The position numbers and the translations under genes were made by a program. 64,000 nucleotides of DNA, taken from Paenibacillus sp. IHBB 10380. GTDB lineage: Bacteria; Bacillota; Bacilli; Paenibacillales; Paenibacillaceae. The notes below the pieces were generated by a model. That model was not told the origin of the DNA and searched no databases. It saw nothing but the letters and a program-made list of their open reading frames with translations. The DNA is taken from positions 1,116,001-1,180,000 of the forward strand of contig NZ_CP010976.1 in assembly GCF_000949425.1 (NCBI RefSeq). Direction: 5' to 3'. Below are positions 51,932 to 61,137 of the stretch, piece by piece; positions within the stretch are counted from its first letter, which is position 1, and each line of letters begins with the position of its first letter.

Positions 51932-53619
51932 TTGATGATTTGGTATCTTTTCAGAATACGAAATGTGATTGTGGCCATCAGAACCCTGTTGGAACAGTGT
52001 TGTGTGAAGCTTGTGGTAAGCCGCTAGCTGAAGAAGATCTGAAATCGCAAGAAGTATTAGAAATGAGATATGACGGGATGGCTCGGCGTTCCCAACGTTC
52101 TAATCCCAATATAATTGATCGGATTTGGAATTTTTTCTCCTCGGTTAAGATCGCAGTATACATGATTATATTCACCCTAGTAGGTTCGATGCTAGGCAGC
52201 ATTTTTCCGCAAGAAAGTACGTTCTTAAACATCGATCCATCAACTTATTATCCTGATACATACGGTACGGCAGGGATAATCTATTACAAGTTAGGTCTGT
52301 CTCACACATATGAATCATGGTGGTTCGTATCTTTGTTAGTCATGATCGGAGCTTCACTCGTTATTTGTAGCTTGGATCGTGTACTTCCACTGTACAAGGC
52401 ACTTTCTAAACAAAAAATACGCAAACATATTCAATTTCTAACGCGTCAAAAGGTTGTGCTCCAAACTCCAATTGAAGGAGATCCCGAAGCGTGGGTACAG
52501 AATGTGGTGGCTCCGCTTAAGAAAAGAGGGTATCGAGTTCATACGGAGGGCTCTGCGCTGCTTGCTGAGAAATACCGATTCAGCCGCTGGGGTCCCTATG
52601 TCCTTCATATAGGTCTAATTATATTTCTATTGGCTGTACTAGCAAGAGGGCTCCCAGGTCTGCATATGGATCAGCATATGGCTTTCCCTGAAGGGGAAAT
52701 TAAGCATATCACCAATACATCCTTATATTTAAAGAATGAGAAATTCATCGTTGAGTATTACACGGAGGATGATCTTCCTGATGAATTTAAGGGTAAAGGA
52801 AAAATATTACCTAAGCTATTTCAAACTCAGGCTGTACTTTATGAATGTACATCAGAATGTAATGATGTGACTAAGGAACCTGTTCTGAAGGAAGTGGAAC
52901 GTCACAATATCCAAGTTAATGATGCATTAAATTATAAAGGTCTCAAAGCTTATCAGTTTGATTATGATGTCACTCCGATTCTAAGGTCTATAACTCCAAC
53001 ACTTATTGATAAGACAACAGGTAAGGAATATGGCAACTTCAAATTGGATATTAAAAACCCAGAGCGTAAATACGAGGTGGGTGATTATACCCTTGAACTG
53101 AAAGAGAAATATATGGATTTTGGATTGAATGATCAAGGCGTGCCTGTTACTTTATCCCCTGATCCTAAAGCACCAGCCTTTCTATTTCTAATTAAGGGAC
53201 CGGGTTTACCAACTGAAGGTGTACAATATTTCTATTTTCCTAAACAAATCGATAAAGAGCGCTTTCAGCAGAATCAGATCAACACGAAACTAGGCGGACA
53301 AAATTACTCGTTTGAATTAGATGTAAAAGGGATGGAGAATGTCGATTTCGCCATGTCTACCTCATATTTGAACATTAGAGTGGATAAAGCTATGCCGTTT
53401 ATTTGGGTGGGGGCAGCTATTGTTATGTTAGGTCTGGTTATGGGCTTTTACTGGCAGCATCGGCGGATCTGGCTTCGTATTGACGATGGCCTCCTGACTC
53501 TAGGTGCGCATACGAACAAAAACTGGTTCGGGATTCGACGAGAAGTCTGTACGGTGTTGCAAAAAGTGAATTTGGAAGTGGACGAAAAGTCCTTGGAAAA
53601 CGGAGGGAATCAAGCATGA
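51928..53619 (+). CDS. resB: Cytochrome c biogenesis protein ResB with N-terminal zinc ribbon
   Basis: 563 residues. N terminus has CDCGHQNPVGTVLCEACG (C13, C15, C26, C29), a zinc-ribbon-like knuckle not usual in ResB. It is followed by RIWNFFSSVKIAVYMIIFTLVGSMLGSIFPQ, other membrane helices (near 135 and 232), a large outside domain and a last helix (about 490). With ResC it forms the System II heme transporter and lyase. A conserved outside His or heme ligands cannot be fixed here. Overlaps resA and resC by four bases. Confidence 0.93.
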   Translation: MIDDLVSFQNTKCDCGHQNPVGTVLCEACGKPLAEEDLKSQEVLEMRYDGMARRSQRSNPNIIDRIWNFFSSVKIAVYMIIFTLVGSMLGSIFPQESTFLNIDPSTYYPDTYGTAGIIYYKLGLSHTYESWWFVSLLVMIGASLVICSLDRVLPLYKALSKQKIRKHIQFLTRQKVVLQTPIEGDPEAWVQNVVAPLKKRGYRVHTEGSALLAEKYRFSRWGPYVLHIGLIIFLLAVLARGLPGLHMDQHMAFPEGEIKHITNTSLYLKNEKFIVEYYTEDDLPDEFKGKGKILPKLFQTQAVLYECTSECNDVTKEPVLKEVERHNIQVNDALNYKGLKAYQFDYDVTPILRSITPTLIDKTTGKEYGNFKLDIKNPERKYEVGDYTLELKEKYMDFGLNDQGVPVTLSPDPKAPAFLFLIKGPGLPTEGVQYFYFPKQIDKERFQQNQINTKLGGQNYSFELDVKGMENVDFAMSTSYLNIRVDKAMPFIWVGAAIVMLGLVMGFYWQHRRIWLRIDDGLLTLGAHTNKNWFGIRREVCTVLQKVNLEVDEKSLENGGNQA

Positions 53620-54872
53620 ATTTATTGGATATAAGCACTAAATTTTTTATGATCTCATTCTTTATTTATTGTGTGGCTTTTATGTTGTATGGCTTAGCAG
53701 TCATGGGACGGAATTGGAGAAATCGTGATTCTGAGAAGCACACCCAAAAGTGGGGGAAAATTGCTTTTGTTGTAACTTCTCTTGGGTTGGTAGCCCAGTT
53801 AGTCTATTTCTTTACCCGTTGGAAGGGTGCAGGTCACACGCCTGTTAGTAACATGTTCGAATTCATGGCCTTCCTGTCCATGATGATTATCGTGGCATTT
53901 ACGGTTGTGTACATGATTTATAAGAAGACACTACTGGGACTCTTCGCTGTTCCTATTGCTGTGATTATTATGGCATATGCAGCGGTCTTCCCTCAGGAAG
54001 TACAACCTCTTATACCATCACTTCAATCTTATTGGTTGAAAGTTCACGTGACCATGGCGGCGTTAGGCCAATCCTTCTTTGCCATCGGTTCTGCCGCAGG
54101 TTTTATGTATCTTTTACGTACTGTGGATTTCTCTAGCAAGAGTAAATTGGATCGACGTCAACAACGTGGTGTAGAGTTCACTCTATTCTCCATCGTCATT
54201 CTTATTGGATTTATTACGGCGGTATTTGCTTTCCGTCTTGGGGGATATGAAGCCGTATTCACTCAAGAAAAAGCTGCGCAAGGAGCGCAGACCACAGCTA
54301 CTGTTGCCAAGGTAGAGTATAATTTACCTCCTATTGTAGCTCCGCATGATAGTAAAGTAGAAAGCTATCAATCATTCTTAGGAATGAGCAAGCCTTTGTT
54401 CGATGCTCCATCTTGGATGAACGGCATTAATGCAGGTAAGAAGTTAAATTCAGTGATATGGTCACTTATTGCAGGAACAATTCTATATGCTCTTATTCGA
54501 CTTATTCTTAGGAAACCTCTTGGTGAGGTAATTCATCCTTTACTAAAAGGAATAGCTCCAGATGATTTAGATGAAATCGCTTATAGAGCAATAGCCATTG
54601 GTTTCCCTATTTATACATTAGGTGCACTGATATTCGCGATGGTGTGGGCACAGATTGCATGGGGACGCTTCTGGGGATGGGACCCCAAAGAAGTATGGGC
54701 ACTTATTACATGGCTCTTCTATAGCGTATACTTACACTTAAGATTATCCCGTGGCTGGCAAGGTCGTAAATCAGCTTGGCTTGCAGTATTAGGCTTCATC
54801 GTGGTAATGTTTACTCTTGTAGGTATTAATCTAGTCGTTGCTGGACTGCACTCTTATGCAGGTACAAATTAG
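53616..54872 (+). CDS. resC: Cytochrome c biogenesis protein ResC (CcsA/CcsB family)
   Basis: 418 residues with about nine membrane helices. The tryptophan-rich heme motif is WAQIAWGRFWGWDPKEVWAL. Conserved histidines are in WLKVHVTMA and YSVYLHLRLS. It carries heme and joins it to cytochrome c with ResB. An outside loop (about 225-280) is longer than in some relatives. Followed by a terminator. Confidence 0.94.
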   Translation: MNLLDISTKFFMISFFIYCVAFMLYGLAVMGRNWRNRDSEKHTQKWGKIAFVVTSLGLVAQLVYFFTRWKGAGHTPVSNMFEFMAFLSMMIIVAFTVVYMIYKKTLLGLFAVPIAVIIMAYAAVFPQEVQPLIPSLQSYWLKVHVTMAALGQSFFAIGSAAGFMYLLRTVDFSSKSKLDRRQQRGVEFTLFSIVILIGFITAVFAFRLGGYEAVFTQEKAAQGAQTTATVAKVEYNLPPIVAPHDSKVESYQSFLGMSKPLFDAPSWMNGINAGKKLNSVIWSLIAGTILYALIRLILRKPLGEVIHPLLKGIAPDDLDEIAYRAIAIGFPIYTLGALIFAMVWAQIAWGRFWGWDPKEVWALITWLFYSVYLHLRLSRGWQGRKSAWLAVLGFIVVMFTLVGINLVVAGLHSYAGTN

Positions 54873-54901
54873 TCTATTTGTTAAAAATAATGTATTTAGA
54901 C

Positions 54902-54945
54902 AATCCGTTTCACATTTGCTGTTGAATGTTGAAACGGATTTTCGT
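54902..54945 (+). terminator. Terminator of resABC
   Basis: AATCCGTTTCA pairs with TGAAACGGATT followed by TTCG. A -10 TATAAT (54946-54951) with TTGAAT 18 bases upstream overlaps the stem, so the resDE promoter may share this sequence. Confidence 0.65.
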
Positions 54946-55048
54946 TATAATTGGTCTTTAGAAGAGGTCTTTGTGGAATGAGGTCTATCTTGAGCGTGAA
55001 TGAGACTTTCTACTTGGACTCCTTCGTAGGATAATGAAGGGGTTGTTG

Positions 55049-55768
55049 ATGATGTCGGAGCATGTGAACCGAATACTAGTAGTGGACGATGAAGAACGAA
55101 TTCGCCGCTTGCTCAAAATGTACTTGGAAAAAGAGGGCTATGAGGTTGATGAAGCTGAAGATGGGGAAATCGCACTTTATAAGGCAACAACCAACGAATA
55201 TGGATTGATTGTGTTGGATCTGATGCTGCCTGGTATAGACGGGGCAGAGGTGTGTTCCCGGCTTAGACAAGTGAAATCAACTCCGGTGTTGATGTTGACA
55301 GCAAAAGGAGAAGAAATTAACCGAGTACAAGGGTTTGAAGTTGGAGCTGATGATTATGTCGTGAAGCCTTTTAGCCCACGGGAAGTCATCTATCGTGTAA
55401 AAGCGATTTTACGTCGCTCATCTGCAACGGCATACTTATCTAAAGAGAGTAATTCAAGTAACAATATTGTATTTCCGTATTTAATTATCGAACATGATGC
55501 ACACAGAGTAACAGCAAGTGGTGAGGAAGTCAGTCTGACACCTAAAGAATATGAATTACTTCATTATTTGGCGATTTCACCGGATAAGGTATTCTCTAGG
55601 GAAGAGCTTCTAAAGGATGTATGGAACTATGAGTTCTTTGGGGATCTACGCACGGTGGATACCCATGTGAAGCGTCTACGTGAGAAATTGAATAAAGTGT
55701 CTCCGGAATCAGCTGCTATGATTACTACTGTATGGGGTGTAGGCTATAAATTAGAGGTCGCGAAGTAA
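55049..55768 (+). CDS. resD: Response regulator ResD
   Basis: 239 residues of the OmpR family. Receiver with VVDDEERIR, phospho-Asp in LIVLDLMLPG, Thr in VLMLTAKG and Lys in DYVVKPFSP. Winged helix C-terminal with LTPKEYELLHYLA and FGDLRTVDTHVKRLREKL. Partner of ResE; controls aerobic/anaerobic respiration. ATG 55049 or 55052 both fit; a longer start at 55034 is less likely. Confidence 0.95.
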   Translation: MMSEHVNRILVVDDEERIRRLLKMYLEKEGYEVDEAEDGEIALYKATTNEYGLIVLDLMLPGIDGAEVCSRLRQVKSTPVLMLTAKGEEINRVQGFEVGADDYVVKPFSPREVIYRVKAILRRSSATAYLSKESNSSNNIVFPYLIIEHDAHRVTASGEEVSLTPKEYELLHYLAISPDKVFSREELLKDVWNYEFFGDLRTVDTHVKRLREKLNKVSPESAAMITTVWGVGYKLEVAK

Positions 55769-55769
55769 C

Positions 55770-57200
55770 GTGAACTTCTGGAGATCACTTGTCGGTAAGT
55801 TGTGGATTACAATCATTTGTCTCGTTGCGTGTGTGCTTATTATATTAGGATTGTTTCTACTTCCGTATATAGACACGAATTTTACGAATTCCGCTGATAT
55901 TAAACGTTTATTTACATACACCTGTATCATTGGTTTTTCTATGACCACTTTTTTTGCGTTGTTCCTATTAACCAAGATTACGCAGCCGATGAAGAAATTA
56001 ATTTTGGCGGCCGATGCTATCCGTCAAGGCGAATATGGGACAAGGCTATCGTTGGTTACTAGCGATGAGATCGGTGAGCTGGCTAATACGTTCAACCATA
56101 TGGCAGCGGAGCTGGAAGATAACATTCGTAACCTCAACCAAGAGAAGGAACATCTGGCAAGCGTATTGCGAAGTATGAGTGATGCTGTGATTACCTTTGA
56201 TAACTCAGGAAAGGTCATATTGACGAATCCTCCAGGTCAGAACGTCATAGAGATGTGGAAAGATATAGATTGGGATTATCAATCTAAATCTGTAGAGGGG
56301 CGTATGAATGAGGTGCCATGGCCTTTACTTGAGTTATTTAATATGACGCTGAAGGGCAGTGGAGATTCGAGCTCACAAGTGCATGTTAAGCATGGGGTAT
56401 GGTCTGTGCATATGACGCCTTTGTATTCGGATAATCACATACGCGGGGCAGTAGCTGTGATGCGAGATGTGACGGAACAAGTAAAGTTAGAGAAGATGAG
56501 AACGGACTTTGTAGCAAACGTTTCGCATGAGATTAGAACACCTTTATCTATGATGCAAGGCTATAGTGAGGCTTTGTTAGATGGTATGGCTGCTTCTCCA
56601 GAAGAAAGCCAAGAGTTAATTCAAGTTATCCATGATGAATCATTGCGAATGGGACGACTTGTTAAAGATTTGTTGATTTTGGCAAGAATGGATTCTGGAC
56701 ATACAGATGGAGCTATGGGTAAGCTTGATCTCGATGAGTTCCTTGAGCGGATGTATCGGAAATTCTCTGTCCTTTCTAAAGAATATGGTATTGAGCTACA
56801 TTATAAGAAGCGCTCTGATAACCTGATACTTGAATCTGCGGATGAAGACAAGTTGGAACAGGTACTGACGAACTTACTTGATAATGCTTTCCACCATACC
56901 CCTAGCGGTAAAAGTGTATATATCATAGCTGAACGAATTCAGAAAGAAGCTGTGGGAACACTTCAGCTACAAATTATCGATGAAGGCGTCGGAATACCGA
57001 AAGAAGATTTGCCGTTTATTTTTGAAAGATTCTATAAGGCTGATAAGGCAAGGGTGCGCGGACAGTCTGGTGGAACAGGCTTAGGTCTTTCTATTGTCAA
57101 AAATATCGTCGATTTCCATAAAGGCAGTATTAAAGTGGCTAGTGAAGTTGGTGAAGGAACTTCATTCACCGTGAAGTTACCTGTCGAATATCGGAAATAA
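55770..57200 (+). CDS. resE: Sensor histidine kinase ResE
   Basis: 476 residues. Two membrane helices (about 8-30 and 48-72) with a very short outside loop, HAMP (about 73-125), PAS-like domain (about 130-235), HisKA with FVANVSHEIRTPLSMM and HATPase with NLLDNAFHHTP (N), DEGVGIPKEDL (G1) and GGTGLGLSIVKNIVD (G2). The outside domain is shorter than in Bacillus ResE, so input is likely through the PAS domain. GTG start two bases after the resD stop. Confidence 0.94.
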   Translation: MNFWRSLVGKLWITIICLVACVLIILGLFLLPYIDTNFTNSADIKRLFTYTCIIGFSMTTFFALFLLTKITQPMKKLILAADAIRQGEYGTRLSLVTSDEIGELANTFNHMAAELEDNIRNLNQEKEHLASVLRSMSDAVITFDNSGKVILTNPPGQNVIEMWKDIDWDYQSKSVEGRMNEVPWPLLELFNMTLKGSGDSSSQVHVKHGVWSVHMTPLYSDNHIRGAVAVMRDVTEQVKLEKMRTDFVANVSHEIRTPLSMMQGYSEALLDGMAASPEESQELIQVIHDESLRMGRLVKDLLILARMDSGHTDGAMGKLDLDEFLERMYRKFSVLSKEYGIELHYKKRSDNLILESADEDKLEQVLTNLLDNAFHHTPSGKSVYIIAERIQKEAVGTLQLQIIDEGVGIPKEDLPFIFERFYKADKARVRGQSGGTGLGLSIVKNIVDFHKGSIKVASEVGEGTSFTVKLPVEYRK

Positions 57201-57219
57201 TGAAGGATTCTTTAGATGA

Positions 57220-57247
57220 CACCTCTTAGCAGAGGTGTTTTTTGTAG
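57220..57247 (+). terminator. Terminator of resDE
   Basis: ACACCTCT pairs with AGAGGTGT around a four-base loop followed by TTTTTTG. Confidence 0.8.
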
Positions 57248-57265
57248 AAGTATACACATAAATAT

Positions 57266-57281
57266 TGTTCAACGTGGAACA
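57266..57281. promoter_or_regulatory. Inverted repeat before glpK
   Basis: TGTTC-N6-GAACA with partly matching AT flanks. It lies 75 bases before glpK and could be an operator. No GlpP-type terminator-antiterminator was found. Confidence 0.35.
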
Positions 57282-57356
57282 AATATGTTAGTTGAATATG
57301 GTAAATAAAGGTTTTTGTGTGAGGGAACGGCAGAGCCTAAGGAGGATTGGCGATTC

Positions 57357-58865
57357 ATGAGTAAACCTTATATTCTAGCTCTTGATCAGGGTACAACAAG
57401 TTCACGGGCCATTATATTTGACGATAAAGCCAATGCAGTATCACAAGGACAGAGCATAATCAAGCAGAGTTATCCTTCTCCGGGACGGGTTGAACATGAT
57501 GGTAAAGAAATATGGGAATCCCAATTGTTCGCAGCGAGGGAGGCTTTGCGTGCAGGTGGAATTTCAGCAGATCAGATTAGTTCGATAGGAATTACGAACC
57601 AACGTGAGACGACTATCCTATGGGATCGTGTTAGTGGGGAGCCTATTCATCCCGCTATTGTATGGCAAGATCGACGTACAGCCACGCTCTGTGAGGAGTT
57701 AAAAGCTCGAGGTCTTGGACCGATGGTGGCGAACAAGACAGGTCTACTCATTGACGCCTATTTCTCAGCCACCAAAATCGTCTGGCTTCTTGATCATGTT
57801 CCAGGAGCAAGGGATATGGCTGAGAAGGGTCAATTATTGGCGGGAACTATGGATACATGGATGATATGGAAGCTGACCAGTGGCAAGGTACATGCAACAG
57901 ATGTTACGAATGCATCCAGAACGATGTTGTTCAATTTAGAGACTAGAAGCTGGGATGAAGAGTTACTGTTGGAGTTAAATATTCCTCGTTCTCTACTTCC
58001 TACGGTTCATATGTCGGGGTACCATTTTGGTGATACAGATCCCCAATGGTTCGATGGTGTGGCTATCCCTATCCATTCCGTTCTTGGAGATCAACAAGCT
58101 GCTTTATTTGGTCATACCTGTCTCGAAGCAGGGAGTGCCAAGAATACTTATGGAACCGGTTGCTTTATATTAATGAACACAGGTAATGAACGGGTAACAT
58201 CTGTTCATGGACTCCTTACAACAGTAGCTTGGGGCATAGGTGAAGACATGTATTATGCACTAGAAGGTAGTGTATTCGTAGCAGGTGCTGCTGTTCAATG
58301 GTTGGAAGAAGGTCTGGGTCTAATTCAAGAGCCTGCACATTCCGAAGAGGTGGCACTTGAAGTGTCTAGTAGTGATGGCGTAGTGGTAGTACCTGCATTT
58401 ACAGGTCTAGGAGCCCCTTATTGGGATATGTATGCTCGGGGAGCTATATTTGGACTTACTAGGGGGACCACTGCTAATCACGTTGTACGTGCGACCCTAG
58501 AGTCACTTGCGTATCAATCTAGAGATGTCATCAATGCGATGGAGAAAGACGCAGGGATGCCGCTTCAAGAGCTTCGTGTGGATGGAGGAGCTGTTTCTAA
58601 CAATTTGTTAATGCAGTTTCAAGCCGATGTTCTTGGTGTGGAGGTTATACGTACTCATCATACGGAAACGACAGCACTAGGTGCGGCTCTGCTGGCGGGC
58701 TTGGTTAGTGGAGTATGGACGAAAGAACAGCTAAAGGATTTCAATGCGGCTGAGAAGTCTTTTGCGCCACTCATGGAAGAGGCAGAGCGGGAACGTTTAT
58801 ATCTCATATGGCAGGATGCCGTACGCCGGACGATGGGCTGGGAACAGCATAAGATACAAGATTAG
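57357..58865 (+). CDS. glpK: Glycerol kinase
   Basis: 502 residues of the FGGY family. LALDQGTTSSRAIIFD phosphate loop, ITNQRETTI, WQDRRT, GTMDTWMIWKLT, GDQQAALFG, GTGCFILMNTG and RVDGGAVSNN are present. It forms glycerol 3-phosphate. A YHF near residue 222 is in the region of the HPr-phosphorylated His of Firmicutes GlpK, but with an insertion. AAGGAGG is upstream of ATG. No glpF or glpD adjoins, which is unusual. Confidence 0.95.
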   Translation: MSKPYILALDQGTTSSRAIIFDDKANAVSQGQSIIKQSYPSPGRVEHDGKEIWESQLFAAREALRAGGISADQISSIGITNQRETTILWDRVSGEPIHPAIVWQDRRTATLCEELKARGLGPMVANKTGLLIDAYFSATKIVWLLDHVPGARDMAEKGQLLAGTMDTWMIWKLTSGKVHATDVTNASRTMLFNLETRSWDEELLLELNIPRSLLPTVHMSGYHFGDTDPQWFDGVAIPIHSVLGDQQAALFGHTCLEAGSAKNTYGTGCFILMNTGNERVTSVHGLLTTVAWGIGEDMYYALEGSVFVAGAAVQWLEEGLGLIQEPAHSEEVALEVSSSDGVVVVPAFTGLGAPYWDMYARGAIFGLTRGTTANHVVRATLESLAYQSRDVINAMEKDAGMPLQELRVDGGAVSNNLLMQFQADVLGVEVIRTHHTETTALGAALLAGLVSGVWTKEQLKDFNAAEKSFAPLMEEAERERLYLIWQDAVRRTMGWEQHKIQD

Positions 58866-58918
58866 TTCAGTTACATAAACGTTTTATTAACGAATTGGAT
58901 TAGATGTTGCTTATAAAT

Positions 58919-58953
58919 AAAAACCGTCGATTAGGAAATCGGCGGTTTTATTA
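58919..58953. terminator. Terminator between glpK and serA
   Basis: AAAACCGTCGATT pairs with AATCGGCGGTTTT around a short loop, with A- and T-rich flanks on both sides. It serves the two convergent genes. Confidence 0.82.
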
Positions 58954-59003
58954 CGGTTACTATAATTAGGTGATTAGAGCGTTAATGACGAACCCTCTAA
59001 CGT

Positions 59004-60596
59004 TTAATCTAATACAATTTCTATAGCGGTATTAATTTCTTGTACCGCTGCTAGTTGAATCAACACATTCTTAGGTACTTCTTTGTCTACTGTAAGAATC
59101 ATGATCGCCTCACCGCCAACAATTTTGCGTCCTACTTGCATGGATGCGATGTTGACATCATTTTGTCCTAGAAGCGTACCTACCTTACCAATGGTACCTG
59201 CTTTATCATTGTGAGATATTAGAATTTGATGTCCTGCTGGTGCAATATCAACTGGGAACTTATCTAACAAGACGATGCGTTCTCCGTAACCTTGTAGTAA
59301 TGTTCCTGCAATGAGGGAATCTTGATTGTTCTTTGTTTTTAAAGTGACGGAGATCAGGTTCGTGAAGCCTTTTGTTTTTGGTGCTTTGGATACAACCACA
59401 TTCACATCACGAGTTTTCGCAAGGTGTGTACAGTTGACGATATTAACTTCGCTGCCGAGGTGATGTGAAAGTACACCTTTTACGATATAACGAGTAAGTG
59501 GTGCTGTATCTACATCGGAGAGATCACCAGCATAATCGACTTGGATCTCACTTACAGCTTGAGTAGTTACTTGAGCAGCAAAGCGACCAAGCTTCTCACC
59601 AAGTGAGAAATATGGTTGTAGCTTGTTCATGACACTTGGAGCTACTGGAGGAATATTCACTGCATTTTTAAACGGTTCATTTCGTAAGATGTGTAATACT
59701 TCCCCAGATACATCAATAGCTACATTCTCTTGAGCTTCGATTGTCGATGCACCTAAGTGAGGTGTAACAATAATTTGTGGATGACTTAAGAAAGGATGGT
59801 CTGCTTGTGGTGGCTCATGTTCGAATACGTCAAAAGCAGCTCCAGCCACAATACCTTCATTAATCGCTTCAACTAGGGCATACTCATCGACTACACCCCC
59901 GCGGGCACAGTTGACAATACGCATTCCTTTTTTCATGACTTCGAATTGTGGACGAGAAATCATATGGCGAGTCTCAGGTGTCAATGGTGTGTGAACGGTA
60001 ATAAAGTCCGCACCTCTAACGATATCATCCACAGATGCTAGTTTCACTTCCATTTTCTCAGCACGTTCTTCATTTAGGAAGGGGTCATAAGCAAGAATAT
60101 TCATTCCGAACGCTTTAGCTCGTTTTGCAACCTCGCTACCGATCCGTCCCATCCCCATAACACCTAACGTTTTGTTGTTGAGTTCAACACCGATGAAAGT
60201 TTTGCGATCCCATGTTCCATTAATAGTCTTGGCATACGCTTGTGGAATATGTCGAGCTAGAGCCATCATCATTGCAAAAGTGTGTTCACATGTCGTAATG
60301 GTGTTGCCATCAGGTGCATTAATGACGATAATTCCGCGCTTCGTAGCTGCTTCAAGATCGATATTATCCACGCCAACACCGGCACGTCCAATTACCTTAA
60401 GGTTGGTTCCAGCTGTCATGATGCGTTCAGTTACACGCGTCTGACTGCGTACTAACAATGCGTCGTACTCGCCGATGATAGCTACCAATTCATCTTCGCT
60501 AAGACCTGTCTGTTTTACTACCGTTACATCACTTGCATCCATTAATTGCTGAATTCCAAGATCACTGATCGGATCCGATACCAATACTTTAAACAT
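59004..60596 (-). CDS. serA: D-3-phosphoglycerate dehydrogenase
   Basis: 530 residues, long form. Substrate/NAD domains (1-310) include LLVRSQTRVT, GMGRIGSEVAKRAKAFGM, VNCARGGVVDE and a HLGASTIEAQENVA catalytic His region. An intervening ASB domain (about 315-450) and an ACT domain (about 455-530) follow. It begins serine biosynthesis. A serine T-box lies upstream on the same strand. GGAGG is upstream of ATG. Confidence 0.96.
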   Translation of the reverse strand: MFKVLVSDPISDLGIQQLMDASDVTVVKQTGLSEDELVAIIGEYDALLVRSQTRVTERIMTAGTNLKVIGRAGVGVDNIDLEAATKRGIIVINAPDGNTITTCEHTFAMMMALARHIPQAYAKTINGTWDRKTFIGVELNNKTLGVMGMGRIGSEVAKRAKAFGMNILAYDPFLNEERAEKMEVKLASVDDIVRGADFITVHTPLTPETRHMISRPQFEVMKKGMRIVNCARGGVVDEYALVEAINEGIVAGAAFDVFEHEPPQADHPFLSHPQIIVTPHLGASTIEAQENVAIDVSGEVLHILRNEPFKNAVNIPPVAPSVMNKLQPYFSLGEKLGRFAAQVTTQAVSEIQVDYAGDLSDVDTAPLTRYIVKGVLSHHLGSEVNIVNCTHLAKTRDVNVVVSKAPKTKGFTNLISVTLKTKNNQDSLIAGTLLQGYGERIVLLDKFPVDIAPAGHQILISHNDKAGTIGKVGTLLGQNDVNIASMQVGRKIVGGEAIMILTVDKEVPKNVLIQLAAVQEINTAIEIVLD

Positions 60597-60721
60597 GAGT
60601 TTATCCTCCTTAAATGATTAAGCTTATATATAAGGATTGCATCTCTTTAAGATACATTCCGCAAAACCGACGTTGTTGCGCTCTGTTGTAACGCGTTGAA
60701 GCATCAAAGGAGAGAGAAAAC

Positions 60722-60985
60722 AAAAAAACTCTTAATCCGCATACTACTGGCGTAGTAAGGGACGAGAGTTGTTCGTGGTACCACCCTAATTCACTGCTAG
60801 ACATCAGCAGTCTCAATGATCAATAAAGACCATAACTGATAACGGAGGTCATCCGACTACACCTACTTCATTTCAATGCAGTTTCTCAGGAATGCTAAGA
60901 TCATCACTTCGCCACCGGTTTGCACCATACACCGGCTCTCTGTAGACTATGAAATGTCTTGTTTCCATCATCGTTGTTTTCGAAC
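60722..60985 (-). ncRNA. T-box leader of serA (specifier AGC, Ser)
   Basis: Read on the minus strand: AGAGAGCCGGTG and GGTGCAAACCGG are the stem I elements, AGCATTCCTGAG carries AGC at the specifier position (60894-60896), and AGGGTGGTACCACG is the T-box antiterminator core. AACTCT...AGAGTT with T7 (60722-60770) is the terminator. AGC is a serine codon, fitting serA. Uncharged tRNA-Ser should allow readthrough. Confidence 0.9.
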
Positions 60986-60998
60986 TTAATTTTGTCAT

Positions 60999-61028
60999 AA
61001 TGTATCATGGTGACGTAAGAACTGTCAA
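60999..61028 (-). promoter_or_regulatory. Sigma-A promoter of the serA leader
   Basis: TTGACA (61028-61023) and TACATT (61004-60999) on the minus strand are 18 bases apart, just upstream of the T-box. Confidence 0.7.
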
Positions 61029-61137
61029 TAGCAGGGTACACAATTTTTCGAGTGTGCCCTGAAATGCCGTTTTCTTGAAAAGTTCATCATTATTCGCTAT
61101 GCTAATTTATATACTCTTCCATGTGTTTACAAGATTT

